This document shows, in pieces, positions 6,690-15,939 of a stretch of DNA of 16,292 bases (its first letter is position 1; each line of letters begins with the position of its first letter). The DNA lies in NCBI GenBank assembly GCA_009663005.1, contig VIGQ01000226.1, forward strand, positions 2,501 through 18,792, in the 5' to 3' direction. Made by a program: the position numbers and the translations under genes. The notes under the pieces were generated by a model. That model did no database searches and was not told the DNA's origin. It saw nothing but the letters and a program-made list of their open reading frames with translations. The stretch is from Actinidia chinensis (Eukaryota > Streptophyta > Magnoliopsida > Ericales > Actinidiaceae).

Positions 6690-9260
6690 CATTTTAGAAT
6701 TTCCAGTAAAATACGAATATCTGGAGCCCTATGCGTCATTTGAAAAATCCTTGTCTGCATTGCCTGGAATCCAGGCATCCATAAAAGTAATGCCAGAGGA
6801 GTCAATCAATCAACTCAGCACCATATCATCAGCCGAGGCCACGGAAACAAGTAGTCCTCCAACACTCACTGTGGACTACAGAAAAGGCCTCATGACCTGG
6901 GCAAATAGTATAAGGCCCCATCAAAGAAAAACGTGGAGATGAATGCCAACATGCGTCTGGATGAGATCAGAAATACCATGGGTAAATTGGAGCAACAAAA
7001 CAATCACAACTACCAACCGGGCCACAGTAACGAGGACCTTGAAAGCCGTCGATAGTTCTTATGCTCCTTTGCAGAAATATTTTGTCCTTGTCATATTCAT
7101 GACCACATGATTGGTAATCAGCCGCAACCATGTATAGCAAAAAAGCAAGTAAACACCATACTTTTTGTTGCCGTCTGCATTTTCAATCGGTACAACAATT
7201 CCATACTGGAGAAAGAAGAAACAATATCTAAATTATCTCCCAACAACTTCCCCAACACCAGTTGTCCTCAAATGGTTCTGTTCCTCGTACCACCCCATGT
7301 TTCCCACTCTGGTCAGCTTTCACAAGAACCCCTAATATACCATATCCGTTCATGAAATCAATCAAAACGTATACGTTTCCAACCATCAACCAAAGAGGGG
7401 TTGAAACAAGGGGGACATGAATCCATGACACAACAAGAAACCAACATGGAGATAGTCCCTGGCTATGTACACAAGGGATTCTTTGGCCAATTGCTTGGGA
7501 AGCATTCCGTCAAAATCACTCCAAGCTCAATGCTTTCACAAATGGCTACGAGCATATAGTCTATAGTTCACTGCAAAGCTCTTATGCTGAAACGAAAAAC
7601 CACATCCTGTACTCGGTACTTACATCCCATGAAAGATGGTCCGGCAAAAAAATGGTCCGTGTGCCAATGAACATTGTAGAAGAGTGTGCAGGTTTGCAAC
7701 TTCATCGTCAAAAAATCCCCAACTGCATGAAGGAACAATGCTCTAGAGAATTCCTCCACAACATTACATTCTAAGTGGCAGTGAAAAGACCTTTTGAATA
7801 TGAATTCTGATTTATGAATTGTGCCAAAGCATCATGTTGCCACTGCTAGCTCTAACTAACCCTTAGCTTCCCTCATCAACACCACACCACTGAGAGCGAG
7901 ATAAAGGCGGCCCACAAAAATGCAAGACAGAGGAAAGTAGAAGAAAGTATATGGAAGAGTCCAGTCCTATTACCCCAACCTATATACGTCTCTGCTCAAA
8001 ACCTGTTTTCACCATTGCCCACTTGAAACCTTGGCCTCAAACTGAGATCTGATTCAACCCAACGGTCCCTAAGCCCCTACCCTTATCCGGACTTGTATAT
8101 ATTCATGGTGTGTCACATTCCCACCTCTTAGTGTGCAATTTAAAATCCCAAATATGTCCTCGCAACTAATGTTTATAACTCTAGAAGCCTTGCTCTACCA
8201 CCGCTCCTGGTCACGAAACAAAAGAACTATCAAACACGTCTGGATGACCATAGTCATTCGCACCTTGAGAGGACTTTTGCCAAACAACGCTTGCCCCAGA
8301 GTCACAACCTCTTTTCCTGGGCAGACATGACCAAGAAAGAGAGAACCTGTAAATACATTGCACGAACTCCAAAATTGTCGGTTTATAATGTTTTTTAATT
8401 CCTCCAATAGATTCCTCATCTTGAGCGCCTCCTCAAAAACGGTGTCTTGGTCCATACTATTGTTGAACTGCATCGCCCCGGGGGGGGGGGTAAGATGATG
8501 GCCCGTGATTCTGATTTCTCAGGTTTATGCTCTCCCAATCTTTCAAGGGCCCGGCACTAATCCTATATATCTCGACCTCTTTCTAAATTGCTGATCATAC
8601 TTTCACAAGACCAGAAGATAACTCTCCACCTCTTCTCTTCCAAAGTGAACCTCATCAACATCAGCACCACGATCAAAGCTCCGAAACACGTTTCCAAAAC
8701 GTCCGTTGCTCAACAATCCCGTCTTCCCCACTCTCTTATCCCTACTAGGGCAAAAAATTGCTACCAAGGTCAATAGGCTTACTTAGCCTCCGAAACACCT
8801 CCTACTTCCAAAGAATTCATTGATATCGTTATAGTTCCTCCAAGCGAGTGAAAGGGGCGGTCCCGTTTCAGCTTCTATTACCGGTCGTCCCTGATCGTTT
8901 TTGTAAATTGGAGTTATGAACCCCGAATTCAAAAACCTCGTTTTCCGCCGGAAAATTGTGAACAAAAGGGCGCTCCTGTTTTTTTTCAGTTGATTCAATC
9001 TTCGAGCATTTTGGTTAGTTCCCTTGCCTGTGGTGATATTATAGCATAGACATTCAGGATGTGTGAATCGAGATCGCTGCTTCCCCCAAATTAAGAGATA
9101 GAGAGGCTCTACATACAGGAGTTTCCTCGGCGGATTTTCGGAGTCCGGCGGTTGAGGGGAATATACACCCATTGCTCTCTACACTTTCCACTCTCGATGA
9201 AGCCATCGACCTTCTCCGATTATATCAGGTTGGCGAGCCTCTATCCTATATGCACTAATC
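6690..9260 (-). pseudogene. GSL: Callose synthase (glucan synthase-like, CalS11/12 type) pseudogene
   Basis: Callose synthases are plasma-membrane enzymes that polymerise UDP-glucose into beta-1,3-glucan. Reading leftward on the minus strand, family peptides appear in order across many frameshifts: LYLLIWG (9103-9083), PECLC (9058-9044), FITPIYK (to 8900), WRNYNDINEFF (8842-8810), RVGKTG, VEQRTFW and VFRSFDR (about 8740-8670), EVHFGREEVE (about 8655-8625), EIYRI (about 8575), FEEALKMRNLLEEL (8437-8396), VFTGS (8356-8342), PLKVRM (8272-8255), YGHPDVFD (8252-8229), HHEYIQV, FEAKVSSG, LSRDVYRLG, GRLYLALSGV (7910-7881), YARSHF with KAIELGVIL, VLVKADQS, LLEII, FLQYGIVV, AQVMRPFLQST, and MPGFQAMQTRI near 6780-6745. 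FRSFDR jumps almost directly to DEVHFGREE, so roughly 600 residues are deleted. EVH-GREEVE and KYDQQ favour the CalS11/12 clade, which is intron-poor; no intron is visible. It is not functional. Confidence 0.92.
8480..8490. repeat. G11 homopolymer inside the callose synthase pseudogene
   Basis: CCCC is followed by eleven G at 8480-8490. On the coding (minus) strand it falls where the family has the FTRG-AxQT codons, between ENQNH and MNQD. It breaks the frame there. It may be slippage in the genome or a read error. Confidence 0.7.
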
Positions 9261-9264
9261 GGAC

Positions 9265-9655
9265 TATATAACGTCTAAGAATCGATGGGATATTTTCTGA
9301 GATTTAAGTGCCCTCCTAGCTGTTTGATGAAATGCCTGACCTACAAAAACTTTGTCCTACTTTTGCTTATCGTGGAGTCTGGTTTTGGCTGTTGGCATCA
9401 GGATTTCGTGTTTTTGCATCCACTGTTGGTTTCAATCAAGAAACAGCTTGCATGTAATCACTTCCCATTATCAGAAAATCTGTTGAATTTGAGGATAAAC
9501 TAGCATAAAATTGGAAGCAAGACGATAATCAATGGCCGAAAAAAAATCGCATTGAACTCTAGTTGAGCAGCGATTGAGCGGAAAAAGACTTGCAGAAAGC
9601 TATTCTTACATTTGATGCTGCAACATGGGGGTATACGAATGGGCTCTAAATAAAA
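9265..9655. other. Spacer upstream of the callose synthase relic, nothing recognised
   Basis: The minus strand should hold the amino-terminal part of callose synthase (about the first 200 residues), but I could not read family peptides here beyond a possible HLAN near 9220-9230. A plus-strand open frame at 9285-9503 has no recognisable motif and lies in sequence of the same decayed character. Confidence 0.45.
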
Positions 9656-9664
9656 ACATCTACT

Positions 9665-9874
9665 AAGTCTTAGTGGTAATGCTTAGATGATAAGTTTTTT
9701 TAAGTTTATTATCAAAAATATTAAGATATTTTAGTTTTTTTATTTTTGTGACTTTAGTTTAACTAAAATTAAATAAAAAAGCAAAAACAGAAAATCAAAA
9801 AAGCCAATTCTGATTGACTTTTTACTTATTTTAAGCAAAAAAAAATTAAAAAAAGCTAGTGTCAAACAGAGACT
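9665..9874. mobile_element. AT-rich MITE, family 1, copy 1
   Basis: The right end, rc AGTCTCTGTTTGACACTAGC (9855-9874), mirrors the worn left end AAGTCTTAGTGGTAATGC (9665-9682). The interior strings TTTTTGTGACTTTAGTTTAA, AATTCTGATTGACTTTTTAC and TTATTTTAAGCAAAAA recur in the same order and orientation in the element at 14043-14259. There is no coding capacity. The left terminal repeat is eroded. Confidence 0.65.
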
Positions 9875-9879
9875 ACGTA

Positions 9880-10185
9880 CATTTGATAGGATCCACGCAA
9901 ATATATATTACATTCACATGGGAAAAAAAATAAGAGTACTAACCACCAGCATAGCTAGAGTAACACTTACGTTCATCATAACATTAACCCATCCTTCTAA
10001 TTCGTGAAAAATAACGGCTTTCACTCTTTAAAAAATGTAATCACTCTGTTATTTTCAATAAGCATAAGTATTTCAACCAATTATTAGACAAGTAAATGGC
10101 ACGTGGTTAATATTCTCACGCAATACTATACTAGTGTCGCAATTGGGCTAACTTCCTTTAAGTGACTTTAACTTATTTGTTTTTC
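9880..10185. other. Non-coding AT-rich sequence, nothing recognised
   Basis: Unique-looking sequence between two elements. On the minus strand a short open stretch reading ELEGWVNVMMN sits just before GTAAGT (about 10010-9970), resembling an exon end with a donor site. It is only about 11 codons and I cannot assign it. Confidence 0.35.
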
Positions 10186-10194
10186 GAGGTTTTT

Positions 10195-10470
10195 TTTTGT
10201 CTTTACTAAATTTTTTTCACTATTTAATCAAGATTTTATATTGTTTCGGTTTTTCTTAACGTGAGAAACCTGAAAATATAAAAATTTTGTTCAAATTTAA
10301 AAAAAAAATCGACTAAAGCCAAAAAAAATAGCTTTTTATTTGACTCTTTTTTTTTGGCTTTAGTAGATTTTTTTTTAATTTTTTTTAAATTATTCGATTT
10401 TATTAGATTTTTTCTTGTGTAAACAAACTAGAGAATATAAAAGCTCGATCTAAGTATGAAAAACCGAAAA
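10195..10470. repeat. Foldback (hairpin) element, copy 1
   Basis: Two related arms lie head to head: about 10203-10325 (ACTAAATTTTTTTCAC to CGACTAAAGCC) and about 10357-10466 in reverse (GGCTTTAGTAGATTTTT onward). The junction between them is ACTAAAGCC ... GGCTTTAGT, a perfect inverted pair around a roughly 35-base loop. Each arm contains TTTAATCAAGATTTTATA and its approximate complement, so an arm is itself a weak palindrome. This is probably a non-autonomous foldback or MITE element. Confidence 0.6.
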
Positions 10471-10474
10471 CTAA

Positions 10475-11140
10475 AACAAATAAATAGCTAAAAGAGGCTT
10501 GCCCAAAATTTCTGTTCTTCCTCTTCCGTAGACCGAAGATATTGAACTTTGTCTAAGCCTAACAGTGGAAAATTAATGACATTGTGGAGAGAATAAAGAA
10601 GCAGAAGGAAGTAGATTATGTCGCGATGAAGCCGGAGATGAAGAAGCGCCAATCGACGCGTTCGCCTAACTTGGGAACTTGCCTCAAATCGGAAGCCACC
10701 CAGCATGAGTGTTGCCTTTCGTCCCACAGCTCCTATGGCCAAAACTGCCGATACGGTTGCATCTATAATGATAGTATAACCTAAAGAAGCATTAATCCAA
10801 AATAAAATTTCAAACAGCTATTTGGATATATATATATATTAATATATATATAGCCACCGAATTCTCTCTAGCAATTGGAGGGTCTGTTCAAAAGTATGTA
10901 AGAGAGACAATGAACTCCATTATGGAAACAGTAATATAGTCCGAGTTGGGTCATGTTTGGGGTAATTTTATTGGGGTTTATATAACTAATTTTGTTTTTG
11001 AGTTTTTTAGTCTTTAGATTGTGTTTGTTAGATCAAGAATTTGGTGAGTGAAAAGAATAAGGTAGATAATCCGATGTCCTCAACCGTTAGATCATCTAAC
11101 TTTTTCTTTTTTTTTCCCACAAAATCTTTGGTCCAAATAC
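10475..11140. other. Intergenic stretch with TA microsatellite, no supported gene
   Basis: This stretch contains a (TA)n palindromic tract at 10826-10851. Overlapping open frames at 10488-10742 (minus) and 10584-10784 (plus) share the same bases. Neither shows a domain that I recognise; the minus one has a hydrophobic patch (IIYFLLLLYSL). Composition here (10490-10760) is less AT-rich than its surroundings, so a decayed exon is possible but unproven. Confidence 0.4.
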
Positions 11141-11144
11141 AGTC

Positions 11145-11435
11145 TTAGTATTTTTTTCACCATTTAATTAAAATTTTATATTTTTCTGATTTCTCTTGAC
11201 TATAGAGTATGAAAATATAAACATTTTCATCTAATTTAAAAAAAAAATTTACTAAAGACAAAAATAAACTATTGGTACTTGAAAAACTCACGTAAAAATG
11301 ATTTACTTTTTTTTTTAGTGAACTTTTTTCAAATTAAATGAAAACATTTATATTTTCAGATTCATTTTATCAAGATGTACTGAAAAAGTAAAAAAACTGA
11401 TCAAATGATAAAAAAATCACTAAAAATAAAAAAAA
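11145..11435. repeat. Foldback (hairpin) element, copy 2
   Basis: The left arm, about 11150-11263, runs from TTTTTTTCACCATTTAATTA to ACTAAAGACAAAAA. The right arm, about 11316-11430, runs from TTTAGTGAACTTTTTTCAAA to AAAATCACTAAAAATAAAAA. They are inverted relative to each other, with a loop of about 50 bases. Each arm carries ATATTTTCAGATT or its complement and an internal weak palindrome. It is the same family as 10195-10470 and 15690-15935. Confidence 0.65.
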
Positions 11436-11439
11436 TTGA

Positions 11440-11755
11440 ATGTCAAACCTCTATAATAATCCAAACCAAAAAAAAAAACTAGCCAAAACTAACTAGATGA
11501 AATATCATCCTTAATACTCTAGTTCGCTAATTAAATGTACAAGGAAATGGTGTGTCATACCAAATCTAAAACCAAAACCCAAGCGCCAAAGTGAACTCTT
11601 GGAAGGAGGAAGAGAGTTATGAGGCCATAGCCCACTAGCAATTGCATTAACGATCCAAAATACACCTACAGCAAAACTGATGTGGTTGTCAAATATCAAG
11701 ATGAAAACCAATTAAATAAAACAGGATTGTAACAAAAAATAAAATAAAAGATAAT
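11440..11755. other. Non-coding AT-rich sequence, no supported gene
   Basis: A minus-strand open frame of 66 codons (11511-11711) has a hydrophobic stretch (HISFAVGVFWIVNAIASG) that could be a membrane helix fragment. Its left flank does not look like a splice site to me, and I do not recognise the family. I leave it unassigned. Confidence 0.35.
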
Positions 11756-11789
11756 CACAAATGAGGGACAATATTTGTAAAATACTTAA

Positions 11790-11935
11790 AAACAAAGTAT
11801 TAGAGAAGTTTCATTTGAACGGAGTCCACGTCACACAAAAGTTGAATCTATATAAAGTACTTATTTTTTACGTTAAGTTATTTTTGGACGGAGCCCACAC
11901 CATACAAAAATTAAATCTACGCCAGGTAATTGCTT
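11790..11935. repeat. 69-bp direct repeat
   Basis: TTGAACGGAGTCCACGTCAC (from 11815), followed by ACAAAAGTTGAATCTA, recurs as TTGGACGGAGCCCACACCAT (from 11884), followed by ACAAAAATTAAATCTA. Two diverged tandem units with a 69-bp period are visible. No function is suggested. Confidence 0.65.
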
Positions 11936-11974
11936 TGTACACTGCATACTTATCTTCCAAGTACTTTTGAATAA

Positions 11975-12505
11975 TTTTTTTGTGGGTACATAACAATTCT
12001 GATAATTAAAGAAAAAGAATGAAATTTAGACCCCATTTTGTCCAGCTATAAAAACTAAGTTTTTTTTTTTTGGATTAAAAGTGAAAATTAGGAGAACAAA
12101 AATTTACTTGTATTATTTTGTTGGGGTAGCTAAAAAAACGTGTTGTTGTAGTTTTGTTGACACAAACGGAATGTCTTGGCTTATGCTAAAAAAAAACTCA
12201 ATGTTCAGTAAAATATAAAATTAGCCCAAACAATACAAAGAATTGTTTGTTATTTAGCCCAAAAATTAAAAAATGAATTTAGCTCAATTCAGGGCCTTAA
12301 AGAGGACGAATATTTTTTCCGGGGAGAGATGATGTGTTGCAAGAAACATATGGATTAATTATGACAAACACAAAACTTACTTAATGCTGGTGGAATTTGG
12401 TTATAACTTTTGCCCTCAAACTTTAGGTTCAAGACTGTGGCAGCAGAATCATGGCTTAGTGACCATGACAATGGTTGTGAGATGGTTGCAACCCACCATA
12501 AGACC
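11975..12505. other. Non-coding AT-rich sequence, nothing recognised
   Basis: A/T homopolymer tracts are frequent (T13 near 12060, A9 near 12188). AGCCCAAACAATACAAAGAA and TTAGCCCAAAAATTAAAAAA form a weak local duplication near 12223-12271. I see no exon-like peptides, tRNA or rRNA. Confidence 0.45.
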
Positions 12506-12507
12506 TG

Positions 12508-12984
12508 AGCCTGGCTTGTTGGCTAGCGGCTAGCAAGGGGATAACTTTTTCTCCCAGAGAATTTTTCCTATTCGGTGTTTGGATTGCGTTTATTCAAGGC
12601 GGATAACTTTTTTTCCCGAATAAGTTTTCCCCCAGCAGACGAAATAGAGGCGGATTAATTTGGGGTGACCCTCACCCTAACTAAAAAGTTATACGGATGG
12701 ATAATGGGGTGGGGGATAAGGAAAAAAAAATATATAGAGAAACAAAATGTATATTTTTATTTTATATAGAGAGAGAAACAGAATATATATTTTTAAATAT
12801 CATAGATCGAATTTTACATTTTGTTTCTCTATATATATTTCTCCTATCCCCACAATTATACATCCATTCTAAAAAATATCCAAACAAAATTAAAAGTTAT
12901 TTCCTCTTCAAAAATTATCCGCTCCAAAAATTATCCTCTTTAAATTTATTCCCCTTAATTTTAATCCGGCAGCCAAACGACCCA
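12508..12984 (-). mobile_element. MITE with GGGTCGTTTGGCTG ends, copy A
   Basis: The right end reads CCGGCAGCCAAACGACCC (12967-12984). Its complement, GGGTCGTTTGGCTGCCGG, matches the start of copy B at 14935. The left end, TGGCTTGTTGGCTAGCGGCT then AAGGGGATAAC, is a worn version of the same. Inside is a perfect 21-bp inverted pair: TATATAGAGAAACAAAATGT plus A (12731-12751) against 12815-12835. Repeated GGATAACTTTTT / AAAAATTATCC motifs line both subterminal regions. The shared landmark GGTGACCCTCACC (12664-12676) recurs inverted in copy B. It has no coding capacity. Confidence 0.72.
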
Positions 12985-12989
12985 GGCAC

Positions 12990-13280
12990 AATGGTGGGAA
13001 GCTCTTAGCCATAGCCATTTTAGAATAGCCAGTGCAGTGAAAATGATAGCTCAGAGGTCAATGCAAGTACTTAAGTCCAAGATAGTGAATACATAATTTT
13101 GTGTGGAAAGAAGGGTGGGGTAAGTGAGGTGATGTGTTATTGTTAACTTTGTCTCTTTATGATTTTTAAGGGGTGGCATTATTAGTTAACCACCCAGTGC
13201 TTCCATAGACTATATTTGTGACAATACATATTAATATTATTGATGCTAACGGATTTCAGAGTTTTTATCAGAATTTCATT
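12990..13280. other. Non-coding spacer, nothing recognised
   Basis: Less AT-rich sequence between two elements. I find no open frame of note, no splice-like boundaries that pair up, and no repeats. Confidence 0.4.
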
Positions 13281-13284
13281 TAGG

Positions 13285-13480
13285 CCCGCTCTATATGGAG
13301 TACATTTTTTTTAATTTTTTATAGTTGTTTTGAGTTTTAAGTTTTTTCAAGTAAATTTTATTTTTTACTGTTTGATCAAAATTTTATAATATTTTTGTTT
13401 CTCTTGACAAGAAAAGTCTAAAAATATAAAATAATTATTTAATTTAAGAAAAAAATCACTAAAAACCAAGTAAACCATTC
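13285..13480. repeat. Single arm of the foldback family
   Basis: ACTGTTTGATCAAAATTTTA with GTTTCTCTTGACAAGAAAAG and AAAAATATAAAATAATTATT up to AAAAATCACTAAAAACC (about 13361-13467) aligns with the left arms at 10203, 11150 and 15693. No partner arm follows; a different element starts at 13498. It is either a solo module or one cut short by that insertion. Confidence 0.55.
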
Positions 13481-13497
13481 AAAACATAGAGATCAAG

Positions 13498-13724
13498 CTC
13501 TGTTTGATTCAGTTTTCATAATTATTTTGCAACACTTTTTTAGAAACTATTTTTGAAAACAAAAGATTATTATTTTTATATATTCTTTATTAGTGAAAAT
13601 AATTTTTAAATATATGAAGATATTTTTTAATGTTTTCTCAGAAGTATTCTTTCCCAAGATATTTCATAAAAAAAAATTCAAAAACCAGCAACCAAGCAAT
13701 TTTTGAAAACTGAACCAACAAAAC
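13498..13724. mobile_element. Short MITE with TTCAGTTTTCA ends
   Basis: The left end CTCTGTTTGATTCAGTTTTC plus A (13498-13518) pairs with 13704-13724, whose complement is GTTTTGTTGGTTCAGTTTTC plus A. That is 16 of 21 matches, including 11 consecutive (TTCAGTTTTCA). Subterminal ACTATTTTTGAAAAC and CAATTTTTGAAAAC also echo each other. It is 227 bp, AT-rich and non-coding. Confidence 0.6.
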
Positions 13725-13729
13725 TATTA

Positions 13730-14038
13730 CTTGTTTTCTACAAAAATCTAATCTAGAAATTGGTGTAATTTTTCGTTGACATAGTCGACCTTTTTAGGTT
13801 GGTGAATGTAAAAATTCCCATGCCTCTACTCTACCCTCAGTGGGGGGGGGGGGGGCATAAATGCTTTGCACAAATTTACGTGTTTAATTTTGCAAATTGT
13901 AAGGTGTACCTTGCTATTTGAACCTGTATCGGCTCTTACAGAATTAACCTTGTGGATGGTGACTTGTTAAAGGCCCTTCCAAACAACATAGTCCTACACC
14001 CCATGAGGTAATGTCCTTTGGAAGGGGAGATGGGGTAA
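13730..14038. other. Spacer with a G14 run
   Basis: Unique-looking non-coding sequence. Fourteen consecutive G lie at 13842-13855. No gene-like features are visible on either strand. Confidence 0.5.
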
Positions 14039-14042
14039 TTGA

Positions 14043-14128
14043 GGTTCTGTTTGGTAATGTTTAAAAGTCAAATTTTTTATTTTGTTATTAAAAAGGTCAA
14101 TATTTTTTATTTTTTTTTACTTTTGTGA

Positions 14129-14166
<38 letters not shown>

Positions 14167-14259
14167 AAAAAGTAAAAAATTTAATTCTGATTGACTTTTT
14201 TACTTATTTTAAATAAAAAAATCAAAAAAAACTAAAAAAAATTAGTACCAAATGGAGCC
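14043..14259. mobile_element. AT-rich MITE, family 1, copy 2
   Basis: The left end GGTTCTGTTTGGTAATG (14043-14059) and the right end, complement GGCTCCATTTGGTACTAAT (14241-14259), form an imperfect terminal inverted repeat. TGA flanks both sides (14040-14042 and 14260-14262), a possible 3-bp target duplication like that of PIF/Harbinger-type elements. The interior matches 9665-9874: TTTTGTGACTTTACTTTAGC, then AATTCTGATTGAC. Confidence 0.72.
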
Positions 14260-14264
14260 TGAAT

Positions 14265-14930
14265 GTCAATTTCTGGTGACAACAAGATAAGCAAACTAAA
14301 CAACATGGTAGAACTTAGAACTAAACTACTGATTGACTTATTTGAGATCGGTTTGCTTAATAACTAAATTAAATTTAAATATATTTTTAAAATTCGTTAA
14401 TTTTTAAATTAAGTTTAAACAATGTACTATGGCTTGATAAGTTTCTACTGCAAAATAAGTTTTTTTCGATTTTTTTTCTCATGGAACCCCTACATAGGTA
14501 TATCTTGACTCTAGAGGCATCAAATGAGTTGCGACTTGCTGACTTGGTCAATTTTATTTTTATATTTATCGTACTTCGTGCCACGTCATGCCTATTTTTA
14601 ATTATGTCGTGTTGTGCCTTGATTTTTTTTTATGAATAAGTTTAATGCATCAAAATTCAAAAATTAGTTAAAATTTATTCACATAAACAAACCGTGTTGT
14701 GCCTCTGCCCCAAAAATCAGTGGCCCGACTAGGCCCATCACTGTGTCCGTGTCGTGCCATGCCAAAATTTTAACGTGTCGTCCGCCTGTTTGACACCTGT
14801 GTGTCCTTTATGTTAAATATGAGTGATAAATGAATAAAATAGCTCGAGCTTGACTCGTGTTCATCTCATTAAGAATTTGTTTGAGATTAGTTTATTTATA
14901 CTTAAACAAACTAATCTTGAAAATATTTTT
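14265..14930. other. Non-coding stretch with GTGCC-rich repeat remnant and a hairpin
   Basis: Between about 14565 and 14810 there are repeated CGTGCC/GTCGTG motifs (TTCGTGCCACGTCATGCC, GTCGTGTTGTGCC, GTGTCGTGCCATGCC). They look like a remnant of a common plant dispersed repeat. TAGCTCGAGCTTGACTCGTG (near 14840) is of similar type. At 14884-14917 AGATTAGTTT and AAACTAATCT form a 10-bp perfect stem with a 14-base loop. No gene is supported. Confidence 0.4.
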
Positions 14931-14933
14931 TAA

Positions 14934-15470
14934 GGGGTCGTTTGGCTGTCGGATAGTATCAGGGGATAAGCTTTAGATGTAGATAACTTTTGGAGGGGAT
15001 AATTTTTAACTTTGTTTGGATACTTTTTAAGAATAAGGTGGGAATCAAGGCCGAGATAAAGAAGAAAATATATCGAGAGCAACAAAATAAAATCTATAGA
15101 TATTAACAAAATACCTACTATATCAAAAAAAGATAAAAGCCTAGAGCCAAATACAAATGAATCTGATGAGGTGGCGGGGGGGCACTGCGGCAAAAAAAAA
15201 AAAAATTTTATATTACAGCATATTTTCTCTATGTATTATCATATTTTTTTAATATTAGATATTTATCATTTTGCTTTCTTTATATATATTTTCTACTTAT
15301 CCCCCACCATTATCATTCAGGATCCCTTTTACTGGTGAGGGTCACCCATAAAATCTATCCGCATCTTATCCTCCTACTAGGAAAAGAGTTTCCGGATGAG
15401 TTTTTCACTATCGAACCGACGTATAGAAAAAGTTATGCGTAAGTAAAAGTTCTCTGCCCTTATCCCTCCA
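14934..15470 (+). mobile_element. MITE with GGGTCGTTTGGCTG ends, copy B
   Basis: It begins GGGGTCGTTTGGCTGTCGG (14934-14952), and its internal order mirrors copy A reversed: GGATAATTTTTAACTTTGTT with TGGATACTTTT, a long AT-rich centre, CTTATCCCCCACCATTATC, GGTGAGGGTCACCC (15335-15348), ATCCGC, AAAAGTTAT and a worn CCCTTATCCC end near 15470. The far terminal repeat is eroded. A run of 7 G (15176-15182) and a run of A lie in the centre. It is non-coding. Confidence 0.68.
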
Positions 15471-15471
15471 C

Positions 15472-15688
15472 CACCATGCCCTAAGCTTATTAACATATAC
15501 GGGAGACAATCAAAGCCGTTATTGATCGAGAAATGGGCACTGTGAGAGCGGGTGGTGATTGTGCCGCGACCAGGTGAGTAACCGACTTACCTCTTTGTCT
15601 GAAATTTTTGAGGTCTGCCCAATCAAGTCAAGCGAGTTGATATGCAACCACCAACCAGGTGATGCCAAGTGTTCATGATAGAAACACT
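15472..15688. other. Non-coding spacer, nothing recognised
   Basis: A less AT-rich stretch with GGTGAGTAACC (15572-15582) resembling a splice donor context, but I can pair it with no exon peptide. Confidence 0.35.
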
Positions 15689-15689
15689 A

Positions 15690-15937
15690 ATTCATTTTGC
15701 CATTTAATCAAAATTTTATAGTTATTTTTTTTTTTGAACGAGAGGATTTCAAAAATATAAAATTTATGTTTAATTTGAAAAAAAAATCATCTGAGGTAAA
15801 AATAATTTTTTTCATCTTTAATGATTTTTTTTTTCAGATTAGAAGAAATTTTTTATATTTTTGCATTTTTATTGTCAATAGAAACTAAAAAATTATAAAA
15901 TTTTAATTAAAAAAAAAAATTCACTAAAGACAAAAAA
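15690..15937. repeat. Foldback (hairpin) element, copy 3
   Basis: The left arm, about 15693-15802 (TTTTGCCATTTAATCAAAAT to GAGGTAAAAA), and the inverted right arm, about 15810-15935 (TTTTCATCTTTAATGATTTT to TTCACTAAAGACAAAAAAAA), lie almost back to back. ATTTAATCAAAATTTTATA on the left pairs with TATAAAATTTTAATTAAA on the right. It is the same family as 10195-10470 and 11145-11435. Confidence 0.65.
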
Positions 15938-15939
15938 AA

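Noticed and set aside
6751..6942. Plus-strand frame of 63 codons
   Set aside because: It is antisense to the callose synthase C-terminal codons (AQVMRPFLQST, MPGFQAMQTRI), so it is a shadow of that pseudogene.
10488..10784. Overlapping open frames on both strands (84 and 66 codons)
   Set aside because: No recognisable domain or paired splice sites. They are noted only as a possible decayed exon because of the milder base composition.
11511..11711. 66-codon minus-strand frame with a possible membrane helix
   Set aside because: No family recognised, no supporting exon nearby, and open frames this long can occur by chance.
12697..15193. Two open frames (12697-13008 plus, 14930-15193 minus) that share peptides such as NYPLQKLS and PLIL
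   Set aside because: The similarity looks like a conserved protein but comes from the shared ends of the two inverted MITE copies.
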